Shown here: piece after piece, positions 52,301-60,500 of the stretch
Layout of the letters: each line of letters starts with the position of its first letter
Numbering within the stretch: position 1 is the stretch's first letter
Assembly: GCA_964570625.1 (NCBI GenBank)
Contig: CAZMYW010000014.1
Span: 1 to 64,000 of the forward strand
Source: JBFLXB01 sp964570625
GTDB lineage: Bacteria > Nitrospirota > Nitrospiria > 2-01-FULL-66-17
Direction: 5' to 3'
Length of the DNA stretch: 64,000 nt
Notes under the pieces: model-generated
The model's input: the letters and a program-made list of their open reading frames with translations, nothing else
Databases searched by the model: none
Told to the model about the DNA's origin: nothing
Program-made: the position numbers and the translations under genes

Positions 52301-52489
52301 TTAATTACTGAAGAACGTCCCTTATGGGTTGGGGCCGATCAACTTCACGAGCCACCCGGATATCGGATCTATTTCGGCCAAGAAGGGAACACGTTGATCA
52401 TCCTGCTTGGTGGTGGAACGAAAAAGACGCAAGCGCGCGACATCGAACTCGCTCATACGCGATGGGCTGCGTACAAGTCGCGTCGATAG
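52301..52489 (+). pseudogene. 5'-truncated HigB/RelE-type toxin gene
   Basis: The frame ending at TAG 52487-52489 reads EPPGYRIYFGQEGNTLIILL followed by GGGTKKTQARDIELAHTRWA. This is the C-terminal half of a HigB-like toxin and clearly parallels the intact toxin at 53481-53813 (GPGYRVYFGIDQGDLVLLLL). The N-terminal half is missing: the frame opens after a TAG at 52298 without a proper start. An intact antitoxin-like gene follows directly, so this is a broken toxin-antitoxin locus. Confidence 0.75.
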
Positions 52490-52512
52490 CCAAGGGAATC
52501 GGGGAGGGTACG

Positions 52513-52839
52513 ATGCCGGTCACACGAACATTTCGAATCACCATTATGGAACGGGCCACCCGCGACGCGCGGTTTCGCCAACACCTGTTGACCGAGGCGA
52601 TCAATCAGTTGCTGACCGGCGATCTGGCCGCGGGAAAATCCATGCTGCGAGATTACATCAACGCCACGATTTCCTTTGATCAATTGGCGCGCAAGCTCAA
52701 GAAATCCAGCAAGAGCCTGCACCGGATGCTCGGCCCGCAAGGCAACCCGACCGCGGAAAATCTCTTCGGAATGATCAAAGTGCTCCAGGCGCATGAACGC
52801 GTACATCTCCACGTGAAGTCCCAGCGATCCGCTGCATAA
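52513..52839 (+). CDS. HigA-like antitoxin (orphan)
   Basis: The 108-residue protein has a central helix-turn-helix (ISFDQLARKLKKSSKSLHRM) followed by GPQGNPTAENLFGMIKVLQA, the pattern of antitoxins paired with HigB/RelE-type toxins. It lies 23 bases after the remains of its toxin gene and has GGGGAGGG ahead of ATG 52513. It may have stayed as a repressor or as an anti-addiction module after loss of the toxin. Confidence 0.8.
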   Translation: MPVTRTFRITIMERATRDARFRQHLLTEAINQLLTGDLAAGKSMLRDYINATISFDQLARKLKKSSKSLHRMLGPQGNPTAENLFGMIKVLQAHERVHLHVKSQRSAA

Positions 52840-52874
52840 TAGCAGTCGGTTTGAAATCCTTAGGAGGAACGGCC

Positions 52875-53339
52875 ATGCAGACATTGAATACAGAGCGAGT
52901 GCAATCACTGGCGCGCGACTTGCGCAAGACGCCTCCTCGCAGTCCGCGGGAAACACTGGGCGGGTTCGTCATCGCGGCGCGGATGGTAGACAAGGCCCGC
53001 GCCGACCTGCTGGGCATTCAGGGCGAATACAACTTTTACCCCTGCGGTCTGGGGGCGTATTTCTGGAAGTACACGGGTCTGGATCACGCGAAGTTCAAGG
53101 ACTTCGCCTCCACGGGCGCGAGCGACGCCGAGATGGACGAATGGATTCGCCAGAACACCGTGGTGAAGGACAAGCTGGCTGTCATTCGCTGGAACAACGA
53201 GATGGTTGGGCTGCGCCTCTGCGATCTGACCGATGGCACGCAGGAGTATTTCTCCACCTACATCCCTCAGTTCTGCAAGCCTCCCAGTAAGGTGAAGTTC
53301 TTCTTCGATGTGTACGATGTCGAGGAGGGGGTCTTGTAG
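52875..53339 (+). CDS. DUF5069-domain protein
   Basis: The 154-residue soluble protein contains SPRETLGGFVIAARMVDKAR and LGIQGEYNFYPCGLGAYFWK, diagnostic of DUF5069, whose function is unknown. It has no signal peptide. AGGAGGA upstream of ATG 52875 gives a strong ribosome-binding site. It lies between two toxin-antitoxin loci, but nothing else ties it to them. Confidence 0.8.
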   Translation: MQTLNTERVQSLARDLRKTPPRSPRETLGGFVIAARMVDKARADLLGIQGEYNFYPCGLGAYFWKYTGLDHAKFKDFASTGASDAEMDEWIRQNTVVKDKLAVIRWNNEMVGLRLCDLTDGTQEYFSTYIPQFCKPPSKVKFFFDVYDVEEGVL

Positions 53340-53433
53340 GCCCGGCAGGGCGAGGGCGATGTTACTGAGCTCCCAGCGAGGCTAAGCTGCAACCTCCGCC
53401 GTGACATCTGAAGATTTTTCAAAGTCCTTCGAG

Positions 53434-53459
53434 TTGACTTCGATTATCATTTACGATAA
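53434..53459 (+). promoter_or_regulatory. Promoter and operator of the intact toxin-antitoxin locus
   Basis: TTGACT (53434-53439) is a -35 element, and the inverted repeat TTATC-N6-GATAA (53444-53448 and 53455-53459) overlaps the expected -10 region, ending 21 bases before the toxin start. An operator there would let the antitoxin repress its own operon. The -10 itself is not clear. Confidence 0.5.
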
Positions 53460-53480
53460 CTTAGTCGCGCGGGCGATCGG

Positions 53481-53813
53481 ATGAAGCCGGCGCGGCCGTT
53501 TCGGGTTCGCGAGTACCTCACGGCTCGCGGCGCGAGCCCTTTTCGGGAGTGGCTCGACGAGTTGGACGTGACGATGAGGGCGCGGGTTCAGGCGCGGGTG
53601 TTGCGCTTCGAATCGGGGAACCTGGGCGACTACAAATCGGTGGGCGGGGGTGTCCTTGAAAGCCGGCTCGACATTGGGCCGGGCTACCGCGTCTATTTCG
53701 GGATCGACCAGGGCGACCTCGTCTTGTTGCTGCTTGGCGGCACGAAGCGAACGCAACAGCGGGACATTCGTGAGGCCCGCGAATACTGGGTGGACTATCT
53801 GAGAGGAACATGA
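53481..53813 (+). CDS. HigB/RelE-type toxin
   Basis: The 110-residue product has the phage-derived Gp49/HigB-like toxin layout: FREWLDELDVTMRARVQARV, SVGGGVLESRLDIGPGYRVY and LLLLGGTKRTQQRDIREARE. Such toxins cleave mRNA at the ribosome and stop growth unless bound by the antitoxin. The toxin gene comes first and overlaps the antitoxin by ATGA (53810-53813), as in higBA. It is intact, in contrast to the truncated relative at 52301-52489. Confidence 0.87.
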   Translation: MKPARPFRVREYLTARGASPFREWLDELDVTMRARVQARVLRFESGNLGDYKSVGGGVLESRLDIGPGYRVYFGIDQGDLVLLLLGGTKRTQQRDIREAREYWVDYLRGT

Positions 53814-54127
53814 CCATGGCGGGGCGGACTCGGGACTGGAACAAGGGACTCGCGGATGACTTTAAGGATGCGGCGTTCGTGCGGGCATTCATCAATGCGG
53901 CCCTGGACGAGGGCATTCCGATTCAACAGGTCCTGCGCAAACTCGTGGACGGGGTCGGGCTCAAGGAAACGTCCAAGAAGACCAAAATCCCGAGCCCCAA
54001 CCTCCTACGCGCCCTGAATCCTAAGCACAATCCCACCCTCGACACGCTCAATCGAATTCGCCGGCCGTTCGGCCTGAAGCTGTCCGTGACCATGATTCAG
54101 AAGAAGCCGAGCCGATCCGCCGCGTGA
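53810..54127 (+). CDS. HigA-like antitoxin
   Basis: This 105-residue protein begins MTMAGRTRDWNKGLADDFKD and has a helix-turn-helix near residues 50-80 (LKETSKKTKIPSPNLLRALN) followed by KHNPTLDTLNRIRRPFGLKL, typical of antitoxins of this toxin family. It is coupled to the toxin by a 4-base overlap; ATG 53816 would be an alternative start. It should neutralise the toxin and bind the TTATC-N6-GATAA operator. Confidence 0.85.
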   Translation: MTMAGRTRDWNKGLADDFKDAAFVRAFINAALDEGIPIQQVLRKLVDGVGLKETSKKTKIPSPNLLRALNPKHNPTLDTLNRIRRPFGLKLSVTMIQKKPSRSAA

Positions 54128-54229
54128 GTGGTCGACCGCGGGCCAAGACCCAGGACGACATTATGCGCCTGCCGGCAGCGAATCATGAGGCGGGCTGGGG
54201 GGAAAAAGTTGAGGCGGGGAGTTCGTCAA

Positions 54230-54256
54230 CTTGAAATCACAAATTGTGACTTCAAG
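54230..54256. repeat. Palindrome P3 (free-standing)
   Basis: CTTGAAATCACAA (54230-54242), A, TTGTGACTTCAAG (54244-54256): 13-base arms with one mismatch. On the plus strand it reads LKSQIVTSR, which I recall as a common segment of ORF6N proteins. It lies in the 471-base gap between the intact antitoxin and the restriction gene, which holds P3, P4, the right promoter repeat and no gene that I can support. Confidence 0.85.
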
Positions 54257-54299
54257 GACCGAGGATCCTCGTCGCGGGGGCTCAATGCTGGTGCCTCGG

Positions 54300-54326
54300 T
54301 TTGAGGTCACAAATTGTGACCTCAAA
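54300..54326. repeat. Palindrome P4 (free-standing)
   Basis: TTTGAGGTCACAA (54300-54312), A, TTGTGACCTCAAA (54314-54326): a perfect palindrome with 13-base arms, exactly 70 bases from P3. The core TCACAAATTGTGA is identical to P3. The minus strand reads LRSQFVTSN, again like an ORF6N peptide. Confidence 0.9.
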
Positions 54327-54375
54327 CGCGGACGACGGGACCGACCCCCGATCCGTCCTAATCCGGCCCGATTCC

Positions 54376-54425
54376 GTGACCCCTGAGCCCGCAACGGGCT
54401 AAGCTGGGCCCTACCTTTTCATAGA
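54376..54425 (+). repeat. Promoter-containing direct repeat, right copy
   Basis: This block matches 50562-50612 at 27 of 30 positions across the -35/-10 part (GTGACC, 18-base spacer, TAAGCT) and keeps the CCCGCAACGGG inverted repeat (54388-54398) and CTACCTTTTCATAG. It lies about 170 bases before the restriction gene and could drive it. The -35 is weaker here (G instead of the first T). Confidence 0.6.
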
Positions 54426-54598
54426 GGGCCTGGCGCTTTCCTGAGAGCCTTTCCACCGAGAGCTCCTGCAAGTTCTTGATTCGCGGCGAGCTGTTCCAGA
54501 AGAGGCGAATGGGGAGACGGTCGGTTTGAGCGATGTGTCACTGTAAGACCTAACTCCGCCCTCTGTCTTCTCAACGGCTATGAGAATGGGCACCAAAG

Positions 54599-57500
54599 AT
54601 GTCTAACCCATTTTTCGAACGCCCCATCCTTAATTCCCCCTATGAGTGCCCGCAAAGGCATTGGGAGTTGGATGACCAAGGGCAGCCAACACAGAAAATA
54701 ATTGAAAACCGCCGCCACGCTGAATTCATCACGCCGATTCCAAAGCCAAGAAAACGCAAAGGCTCGGCGGTGCAGTCACAGATCATTTTTGACGAAGGCA
54801 AAGGGCTTTCTAGTGAGAAACAACAGTATGACCCCACGTCGATCATCAATCAGCTACGCCAAGAAGTGGATCAATGGCGGAAACTGCCGAATCCGAATCA
54901 GTGGCACGTCACTCCTGAAACGTCGCGCCTGCTTCAGCATTGGCGGCATCACAAATTTAACAGCCTCCGCCCCTTTTTCTGCCAAGTCGAAGCAGTAGAA
55001 ACAGCCATTTGGCTGACCGAGGTAGCGCCCCAAGTCGGCAAGACGGGTAAGGCTCTCATTGAACACTTAGCGAATGCTAATCACGACGCCAACCCGGAAC
55101 TCATGCGCGTAGCCCTGAAGCTCGCCACCGGGGCAGGTAAGACCACCGTCATGGCCATGCTGATCGCCTGGCAAACCATTAATGCGGTGCGCCGGTCTCA
55201 GAGCCAGAAGTTCACACGGGGCTTTCTTGTCGTTGCACCCGGCCTGACTATCAAGGACCGCCTGCGCGTTCTCCAACCGAATGACCCAGACAGCTACTAC
55301 GCCAGCCGCGAACTAGTGCCGGCCGATTTGTTGGACGACGTGAACCGGGCCAAGATCGTGATCACCAATTACCACGTTTTTAAGCTCCGCGAGCGGATAG
55401 ATCTCTCAAAGGGAGGACGGTCACTCCTGCAGGGCCGTGGCCAAGAACTGAACACCCTTGAAACAGAGGGGCAGATGCTTCAACGGGTGATGCCTGATCT
55501 GATGGGCATGAAGAATATCTTGGTGCTGAACGACGAAGCCCATCACTGTTACCGGGAAAAGCCGGGAGCAGAGGACGACGAGGATTTGAAAGGGGATGAC
55601 AAAAAAGAGGCTGAGAAGAACAACGAAGCCGCCCGTCTTTGGATTTCCGGCCTAGAAACGGTCAACCGCAAGCTTGGAATCGCTCGCGTTATCGACCTGT
55701 CCGCCACGCCATTTTTCCTGCGTGGCTCAGGTTACGCCGAGGGCACTCTCTTCCCGTGGACGATGAGCGACTTCTCGCTCATGGACGCCATCGAGTGCGG
55801 CATCGTCAAACTCCCGCGTGTCCCTGTGGCCGATAACATTCCGGGCGAAGAGATGCCGATGTTCCGCAATCTGTGGGAACATATCCGAGCGAAGATGCCC
55901 AAGAAAGGGCGGGGCAAGGCCAGCGTTCTTGACCCCTTAAGTCTGCCGCCACAACTCCAGACAGCCCTCGACGCCCTCTACGGTCACTATAAGAAGACCT
56001 ACCGCCTGTGGGAGGAGAGCGGAATTCGCGTGCCACCTTGCTTCATCATAGTCTGCAACAATACCTCGACCTCCAAGCTGGTGTACGACTATATCTCCGG
56101 CTTTCACCGGCAGAACGACGACGGGTCAACCACACTAGAAAACGGCCGTCTCGCGCTATTCCGAAACTTTGATGAACACGGCAACCCCATCGCCCGACCC
56201 AACACGCTGCTCATCGACAGTGAGCAACTCGAATCGGGAGAAGCGCTCGACGATAACTTCCGCGGCATGGCCGCCGATGAGATCGACCGCTTCCGCCGCG
56301 AGATCATCGAACGCACTGGCGATCCTCGCCAGGCCGAGAACATCACCGATCAGGAACTGCTCCGCGAGGTGATGAACACTGTAGGCCGGCATGGCCGACT
56401 GGGCGGATCGATCCGCTGCGTCGTTTCCGTCTCCATGCTCACTGAAGGCTGGGATGCGAATACGGTTACGCACGTTCTTGGCGTTCGCGCGTTCGGCACC
56501 CAGCTTCTTTGCGAACAGGTCATTGGTCGCGCCTTGCGCCGCCAGTCCTATGATCTGAACGAAGACGGTCCGAACAAGGGCCTGTTTAATGTGGAGTACG
56601 CCGACGTCTTGGGCATTCCGTTCGACTTCACCGCCAAGCCGGTGGTCGCGCCTCCGCAGCCGCCGCGCGAAACTATCCATGTCAGAGCTGTGCGTCCCGA
56701 ACGCGATCCACTCGAAATCCGTTTCCCGCGTGTCGTGGGCTACCGCGTCGAATTGCCCGAGGAACGTCTGTCGGCCATGTTCAACGCGGACTCCGTGCTG
56801 GAACTGACTCCGGATCTGGTCGGCGCCACGGAAACCCAAAACTCAGGAATCATTGGCGAACGGGTGGACCTCAACCTGGTTCACACCGGAGACGTCCGGC
56901 CCTCGCAAGTGTTGTATGAGCTGGTCTCGTACCTTGTGCTCACCAAGTGGCGCGACCCGGGCGAAGATCCCAAGCTCCACCTCTTTGGGCAGCTCAAGCG
57001 CATCGCCCGCCAATGGCTCGATGGGTACCTCGTCTGCAAGGGCGGCACCTATCCCGCGCAGTTGAAATACAAGACGCTGGCCGACATGGCGTGCGAGCGC
57101 ATTACCGCCGGAATCACGCGCAAGTTCGTGGGTGAGCGACCGATCACGGTCGTGCTCGATCCCTACAACCCCACGGGCTCCACCGCCCACGTCAATTTCA
57201 ATACCTCCAAAACCGACCGCTGGGAAACGGACGCCCGCCGTTGTCATCTCAACTGGGTCATCCTCGACAGCGATTGGGAAGGCGAGTTCTGCCGCGTGGC
57301 CGAGTCGCACCCGCGCGTCCGCTCCTATGTCAAAAACCACAACCTCGGTCTTGAGGTGCCGTACCGCTACGGCTCGGAGATGCGCACGTATCGGCCCGAC
57401 TTCATCGTGCTGATTGATGACGGTCACGGCGACGACGATCTCCTGCACTTGATCGTCGAGATCAAAGGCTACCGGCGCGAGGACGCGAAGGAAAAGAAAT

Positions 57501-57679
57501 CCACAATGGAGACGTACTGGGTACCAGGCGTGAATCATCACAAGCACTATGGCCGCTGGGCCTTCGCCGAATTCACGGAGGTCTATCAGATCGAGGCCGA
57601 CTTCAAGGCCAAGGTCGAGAGTGAGTTCAACAAAATGATCGAATCCGTCACTGCCCAGCCGGTGGACGAGGGGAAATAG
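54599..57679 (+). CDS. Type III-like restriction endonuclease subunit (BPTD_3080-like, SF2 helicase-nuclease)
   Basis: The 1026-residue protein carries an SF2 motor domain: Walker A ATGAGKTTVMAML (about 179-191), DEAHHCY motif II, LSATPF motif III, and SMLTEGWDANTVTHVLG and QVIGRALRR motifs V-VI. A C-terminal PD-(D/E)xK nuclease follows: YRPDFIVLIDD and LIVEIKGYR. It resembles the Res subunits of type III or type III-like systems that cut unmethylated DNA in partnership with a Mod methyltransferase, encoded 3 bases downstream. The first ~200 codons are less GC-rich than the rest. Confidence 0.88.
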   Translation: MSNPFFERPILNSPYECPQRHWELDDQGQPTQKIIENRRHAEFITPIPKPRKRKGSAVQSQIIFDEGKGLSSEKQQYDPTSIINQLRQEVDQWRKLPNPNQWHVTPETSRLLQHWRHHKFNSLRPFFCQVEAVETAIWLTEVAPQVGKTGKALIEHLANANHDANPELMRVALKLATGAGKTTVMAMLIAWQTINAVRRSQSQKFTRGFLVVAPGLTIKDRLRVLQPNDPDSYYASRELVPADLLDDVNRAKIVITNYHVFKLRERIDLSKGGRSLLQGRGQELNTLETEGQMLQRVMPDLMGMKNILVLNDEAHHCYREKPGAEDDEDLKGDDKKEAEKNNEAARLWISGLETVNRKLGIARVIDLSATPFFLRGSGYAEGTLFPWTMSDFSLMDAIECGIVKLPRVPVADNIPGEEMPMFRNLWEHIRAKMPKKGRGKASVLDPLSLPPQLQTALDALYGHYKKTYRLWEESGIRVPPCFIIVCNNTSTSKLVYDYISGFHRQNDDGSTTLENGRLALFRNFDEHGNPIARPNTLLIDSEQLESGEALDDNFRGMAADEIDRFRREIIERTGDPRQAENITDQELLREVMNTVGRHGRLGGSIRCVVSVSMLTEGWDANTVTHVLGVRAFGTQLLCEQVIGRALRRQSYDLNEDGPNKGLFNVEYADVLGIPFDFTAKPVVAPPQPPRETIHVRAVRPERDPLEIRFPRVVGYRVELPEERLSAMFNADSVLELTPDLVGATETQNSGIIGERVDLNLVHTGDVRPSQVLYELVSYLVLTKWRDPGEDPKLHLFGQLKRIARQWLDGYLVCKGGTYPAQLKYKTLADMACERITAGITRKFVGERPITVVLDPYNPTGSTAHVNFNTSKTDRWETDARRCHLNWVILDSDWEGEFCRVAESHPRVRSYVKNHNLGLEVPYRYGSEMRTYRPDFIVLIDDGHGDDDLLHLIVEIKGYRREDAKEKKSTMETYWVPGVNHHKHYGRWAFAEFTEVYQIEADFKAKVESEFNKMIESVTAQPVDEGK

Positions 57680-57682
57680 AAC

Positions 57683-59659
57683 ATGGCCAAGAAGCAAACC
57701 ACCAGCAAGACCGTCGAAGTGCTCAAGCACGACGAGGCCAAGCGGAAGAACATTCCCACCGCGGAATACCAATCTGTCCTACAAAAGGCGGAGCAGGACC
57801 CGGTGCGCGTGGCCTACGAGCGCCGCAACCGCGACCTTGATCCGCAGCTCGTCTGGCGCGGAAAAGATGAGCAGGATTGGAGCGACCTCGTCGTTCACGC
57901 CCCGCCGCTCTACATCCAGGAAAAGGTCCACCCCAAGGCGCTTATCGACGACCTGCTACGCGAGACGCGCGAGCGCGAGCACGAAACCGGGCAGAGCACT
58001 CCCGACCTCTTCGCAGATTTCAACGGCATCCCCAAGGGCGTGGACAAGACCGAGTTCTACCAGCACGACGCCAATTGGTCGAACCGCATGATCCTCGGCG
58101 ACTCGCTGCAAGTAATGGCCAGCCTCGCCGAGCGCGAGGGCCTGCGCGGTAAGGTCCAGTGCATCTACATTGACCCGCCCTATGGCATCAAATTCAACAG
58201 CAATTTCCAGTGGAGCACCACCAGCCGCGACGTGAAGGACGGCAAGGCCGACCACATCACCCGTGAGCCTGAGCAGGTCAAAGCCTTCCGCGACACCTGG
58301 CGCGATGGCATCCACAGCTATCTCACCTATCTGCGGGATCGGCTAACCGTGGCGCGGGATCTACTCGCGGATTCGGGGTCTATCTTTGTCCAGATTGGTG
58401 ATGAGAATGTACATCGCGTACGTGCGCTGATGGATGAGGTGTTTGGAGAGACCAATTTCGTAACGCTAATCACGGTTTGGAAGACAAGTTCTCAGACATC
58501 TGTGAATCTCGCTTCAACATCGGATTATCTCGTTTGGTATGCCCGCAGCATTTCCTCGGTGAAGTATCGCGAGTTGAAGACAGAGAAGGATCCGAGCGAC
58601 CCAACGTCAGGTGCAGGTGACTACAGATTCCTCTGGTTAGGAAATGATGTGCGTAAACCGGTTGCCGCTGCAACCGAGGAGGAAAAGCGACAGTTCAAGG
58701 TGTTCGGCCCGTCGCCAACGACCTCACAATCGGGATCAGAAACCACGCGGGTGCCGATTAGGTTCAATGGCAGGGATTTTCTGCCGGGACCCGGTGGTTG
58801 GAAGACTAATGCGACGGGGTTTCGCCGCCTAATTGCTGCTGATCGAATTATGTCTCGGACGAATAGCCTAAGATACGTCCGATTCCTAGAGGACTATCCT
58901 GTTGTCCCAATTGCAAATTTGTGGACGGATGTCCGGTGGGGTTTTGACGCGAGCGAGAAACGCTACGTCGTGGAAACCAACCCTCAGGTCATCGCTCGCT
59001 GCATCCTCATGACCACCGATCCCGGCGACCTAGTGCTCGATCCGACTTGTGGATCCGGTACCACTGCGACCGTTGCTGAGCAATGGGGTCGGCGCTGGAT
59101 CACCATTGACACCTCGCGCGTGGCTTTGGCTCTGGCCCGCGCGCGCATTATGGGCGCGCGTTACCCTTATTACCTGCTGGCCGATTCCCGCGAAGGCCAG
59201 ATAAAGGAAGCTGAAGTCACCCGCACCGTACCTTCCTCCCAGACGGTGCGGGGCAACATCCGCCATGGCTTTGTGTACGAGCGTGTGCTGCACGTCACGC
59301 TCAAGTCCATCGCGAACAACGCCGAGATCGACGTCATCTGGGACAAGTGGCAAACAACGCTGGAGCGGTTGCGCGAAAAGCTCAATGCCGCGCTAAAGAA
59401 GACTTGGCAGGAGTGGGAGATTCCCGTGAAGCGGATACCAAGTGGTCGGATGCGGCGAAGAAGCTGCACGCCGACTGGTGGGAGGCGCGCATCGCCCGCC
59501 AGAAGGAGGTTGACGCCTCAATCGCCGCTAAGGCCGAGTTTGAATATCTCTACGACAAGCCCTACGAGGACAAAAAGAAGGTCCGTGTGGCCGGACCGTT
59601 CACGGTCGAGAGCCTTTCGCCGCACCGCGTGCTCGGGGTGGATGAGAACGACGAGTTGA
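57683..59659 (+). CDS. DNA methyltransferase (Mod), N-terminal part up to a frameshift
   Basis: The real protein part (about 581 residues before the frame is lost near 59425) is a beta-class amino-methyltransferase: motif IV DPPYG at about residue 164 comes before the SAM-binding DPTCGSGTTATVAEQWG at about 453. The target-recognition region between them (about 250-415) is visibly lower in GC. Beyond 59425 the frame encodes low-complexity, arginine-rich residues up to 59659 that are not conserved. The downstream frame continues the protein. Both catalytic motifs remain in this part. Confidence 0.85.
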   Translation: MAKKQTTSKTVEVLKHDEAKRKNIPTAEYQSVLQKAEQDPVRVAYERRNRDLDPQLVWRGKDEQDWSDLVVHAPPLYIQEKVHPKALIDDLLRETREREHETGQSTPDLFADFNGIPKGVDKTEFYQHDANWSNRMILGDSLQVMASLAEREGLRGKVQCIYIDPPYGIKFNSNFQWSTTSRDVKDGKADHITREPEQVKAFRDTWRDGIHSYLTYLRDRLTVARDLLADSGSIFVQIGDENVHRVRALMDEVFGETNFVTLITVWKTSSQTSVNLASTSDYLVWYARSISSVKYRELKTEKDPSDPTSGAGDYRFLWLGNDVRKPVAAATEEEKRQFKVFGPSPTTSQSGSETTRVPIRFNGRDFLPGPGGWKTNATGFRRLIAADRIMSRTNSLRYVRFLEDYPVVPIANLWTDVRWGFDASEKRYVVETNPQVIARCILMTTDPGDLVLDPTCGSGTTATVAEQWGRRWITIDTSRVALALARARIMGARYPYYLLADSREGQIKEAEVTRTVPSSQTVRGNIRHGFVYERVLHVTLKSIANNAEIDVIWDKWQTTLERLREKLNAALKKTWQEWEIPVKRIPSGRMRRRSCTPTGGRRASPARRRLTPQSPLRPSLNISTTSPTRTKRRSVWPDRSRSRAFRRTACSGWMRTTS

Positions 59660-60477
59660 TCGACACCATCGCGGAAGCCGGCCGCTACGGCGAGAAGCAA
59701 CCATTTTCCCAGATGATCCTGGAGAACCTCAAGACGTCCGGTGTCCAGCAGGCGCATAAGGAAGACAAGATCACCTTCACGTCCCTCAAGCCGTGGCCAG
59801 GCGATCTGGTCTGCGCCGAAGGGCGCTACATCGAGGGCAACGCCGATACCGGGACCGAGAAGCGCGCGGCCATTTTTATCGGTCCTGAATTCGGCACCGT
59901 CACTCGGCCCGATCTGGTGGCCGCCGCCCGCGAGGCGGGCGACGCCGACTTCGACGTGTTGATCGCCTGCGCCTTCAACTACGAGGCCCACGCCACGGAG
60001 TTCAGCAAACTCGGCCGCATCCCCGTGCTCAAGGCGCGGATGAACGCCGATCTGCACATGGCCGACGACCTCAAGAACACCGGCAAAGGCAATCTCTTCG
60101 TCATCTTTGGCGAGCCCGACATCACCATCCTGCCAGCCGAAGACGGCAAGGTCCAGGTGAAGGTCAACGGCGTGGACGTCTTCCACCCGAATACCGGCGA
60201 AGTTCGCAGCGACGGCCCCGACGGCATCGCCTGCTGGTTCATCGACACCGACTACAACGAAGAGAGTTTCTTCGTCCGCCACGCCTACTTCCTCGGCGCG
60301 AACGATCCCTACAGCGCGCTCAAGACCACGCTCAAAGCCGAGATCAATGAAGAAGCGTGGGCCACGCTGAATAGCGACACGTCACGCGCCTTCCCCAAGC
60401 CGAAGTCCGGCCGCATCGCCGTGAAAGTGATCAATCATCTTGGCGATGAGGTGATGAAAGTCTTCAAGATCGCCTGA
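59347..60477 (+). CDS. DNA methyltransferase (Mod), C-terminal part after the frameshift
   Basis: The natural continuation begins READTKWSDAAKKLHADWWE at about 59425, directly after EWEIP in the upstream frame. One extra C in the CCC at 59423-59425 would join them into one protein of about 930 residues. The remaining 350 residues (RVAGPFTVESLSPHRVLG, DADFDVLIACAFNYEAHATE, GPDGIACWFIDTDYNEESFF) match the C-terminal domain of large Mod proteins of this system. As a separate gene its start is not clear; the open frame reaches back to 59347. It is either a real mutation or a sequence error. Confidence 0.75.
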   Translation: MANNAGAVARKAQCRAKEDLAGVGDSREADTKWSDAAKKLHADWWEARIARQKEVDASIAAKAEFEYLYDKPYEDKKKVRVAGPFTVESLSPHRVLGVDENDELIDTIAEAGRYGEKQPFSQMILENLKTSGVQQAHKEDKITFTSLKPWPGDLVCAEGRYIEGNADTGTEKRAAIFIGPEFGTVTRPDLVAAAREAGDADFDVLIACAFNYEAHATEFSKLGRIPVLKARMNADLHMADDLKNTGKGNLFVIFGEPDITILPAEDGKVQVKVNGVDVFHPNTGEVRSDGPDGIACWFIDTDYNEESFFVRHAYFLGANDPYSALKTTLKAEINEEAWATLNSDTSRAFPKPKSGRIAVKVINHLGDEVMKVFKIA

Positions 60478-60500
60478 TGACTCCCCGGTGGATGTGAGGT

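Noticed and set aside
50562..60477. Prophage carrying the ORF6N gene, toxin-antitoxin loci and restriction system.
   Set aside because: No integrase, structural, lysis or replication gene is present, and no attachment site next to a tRNA was found.
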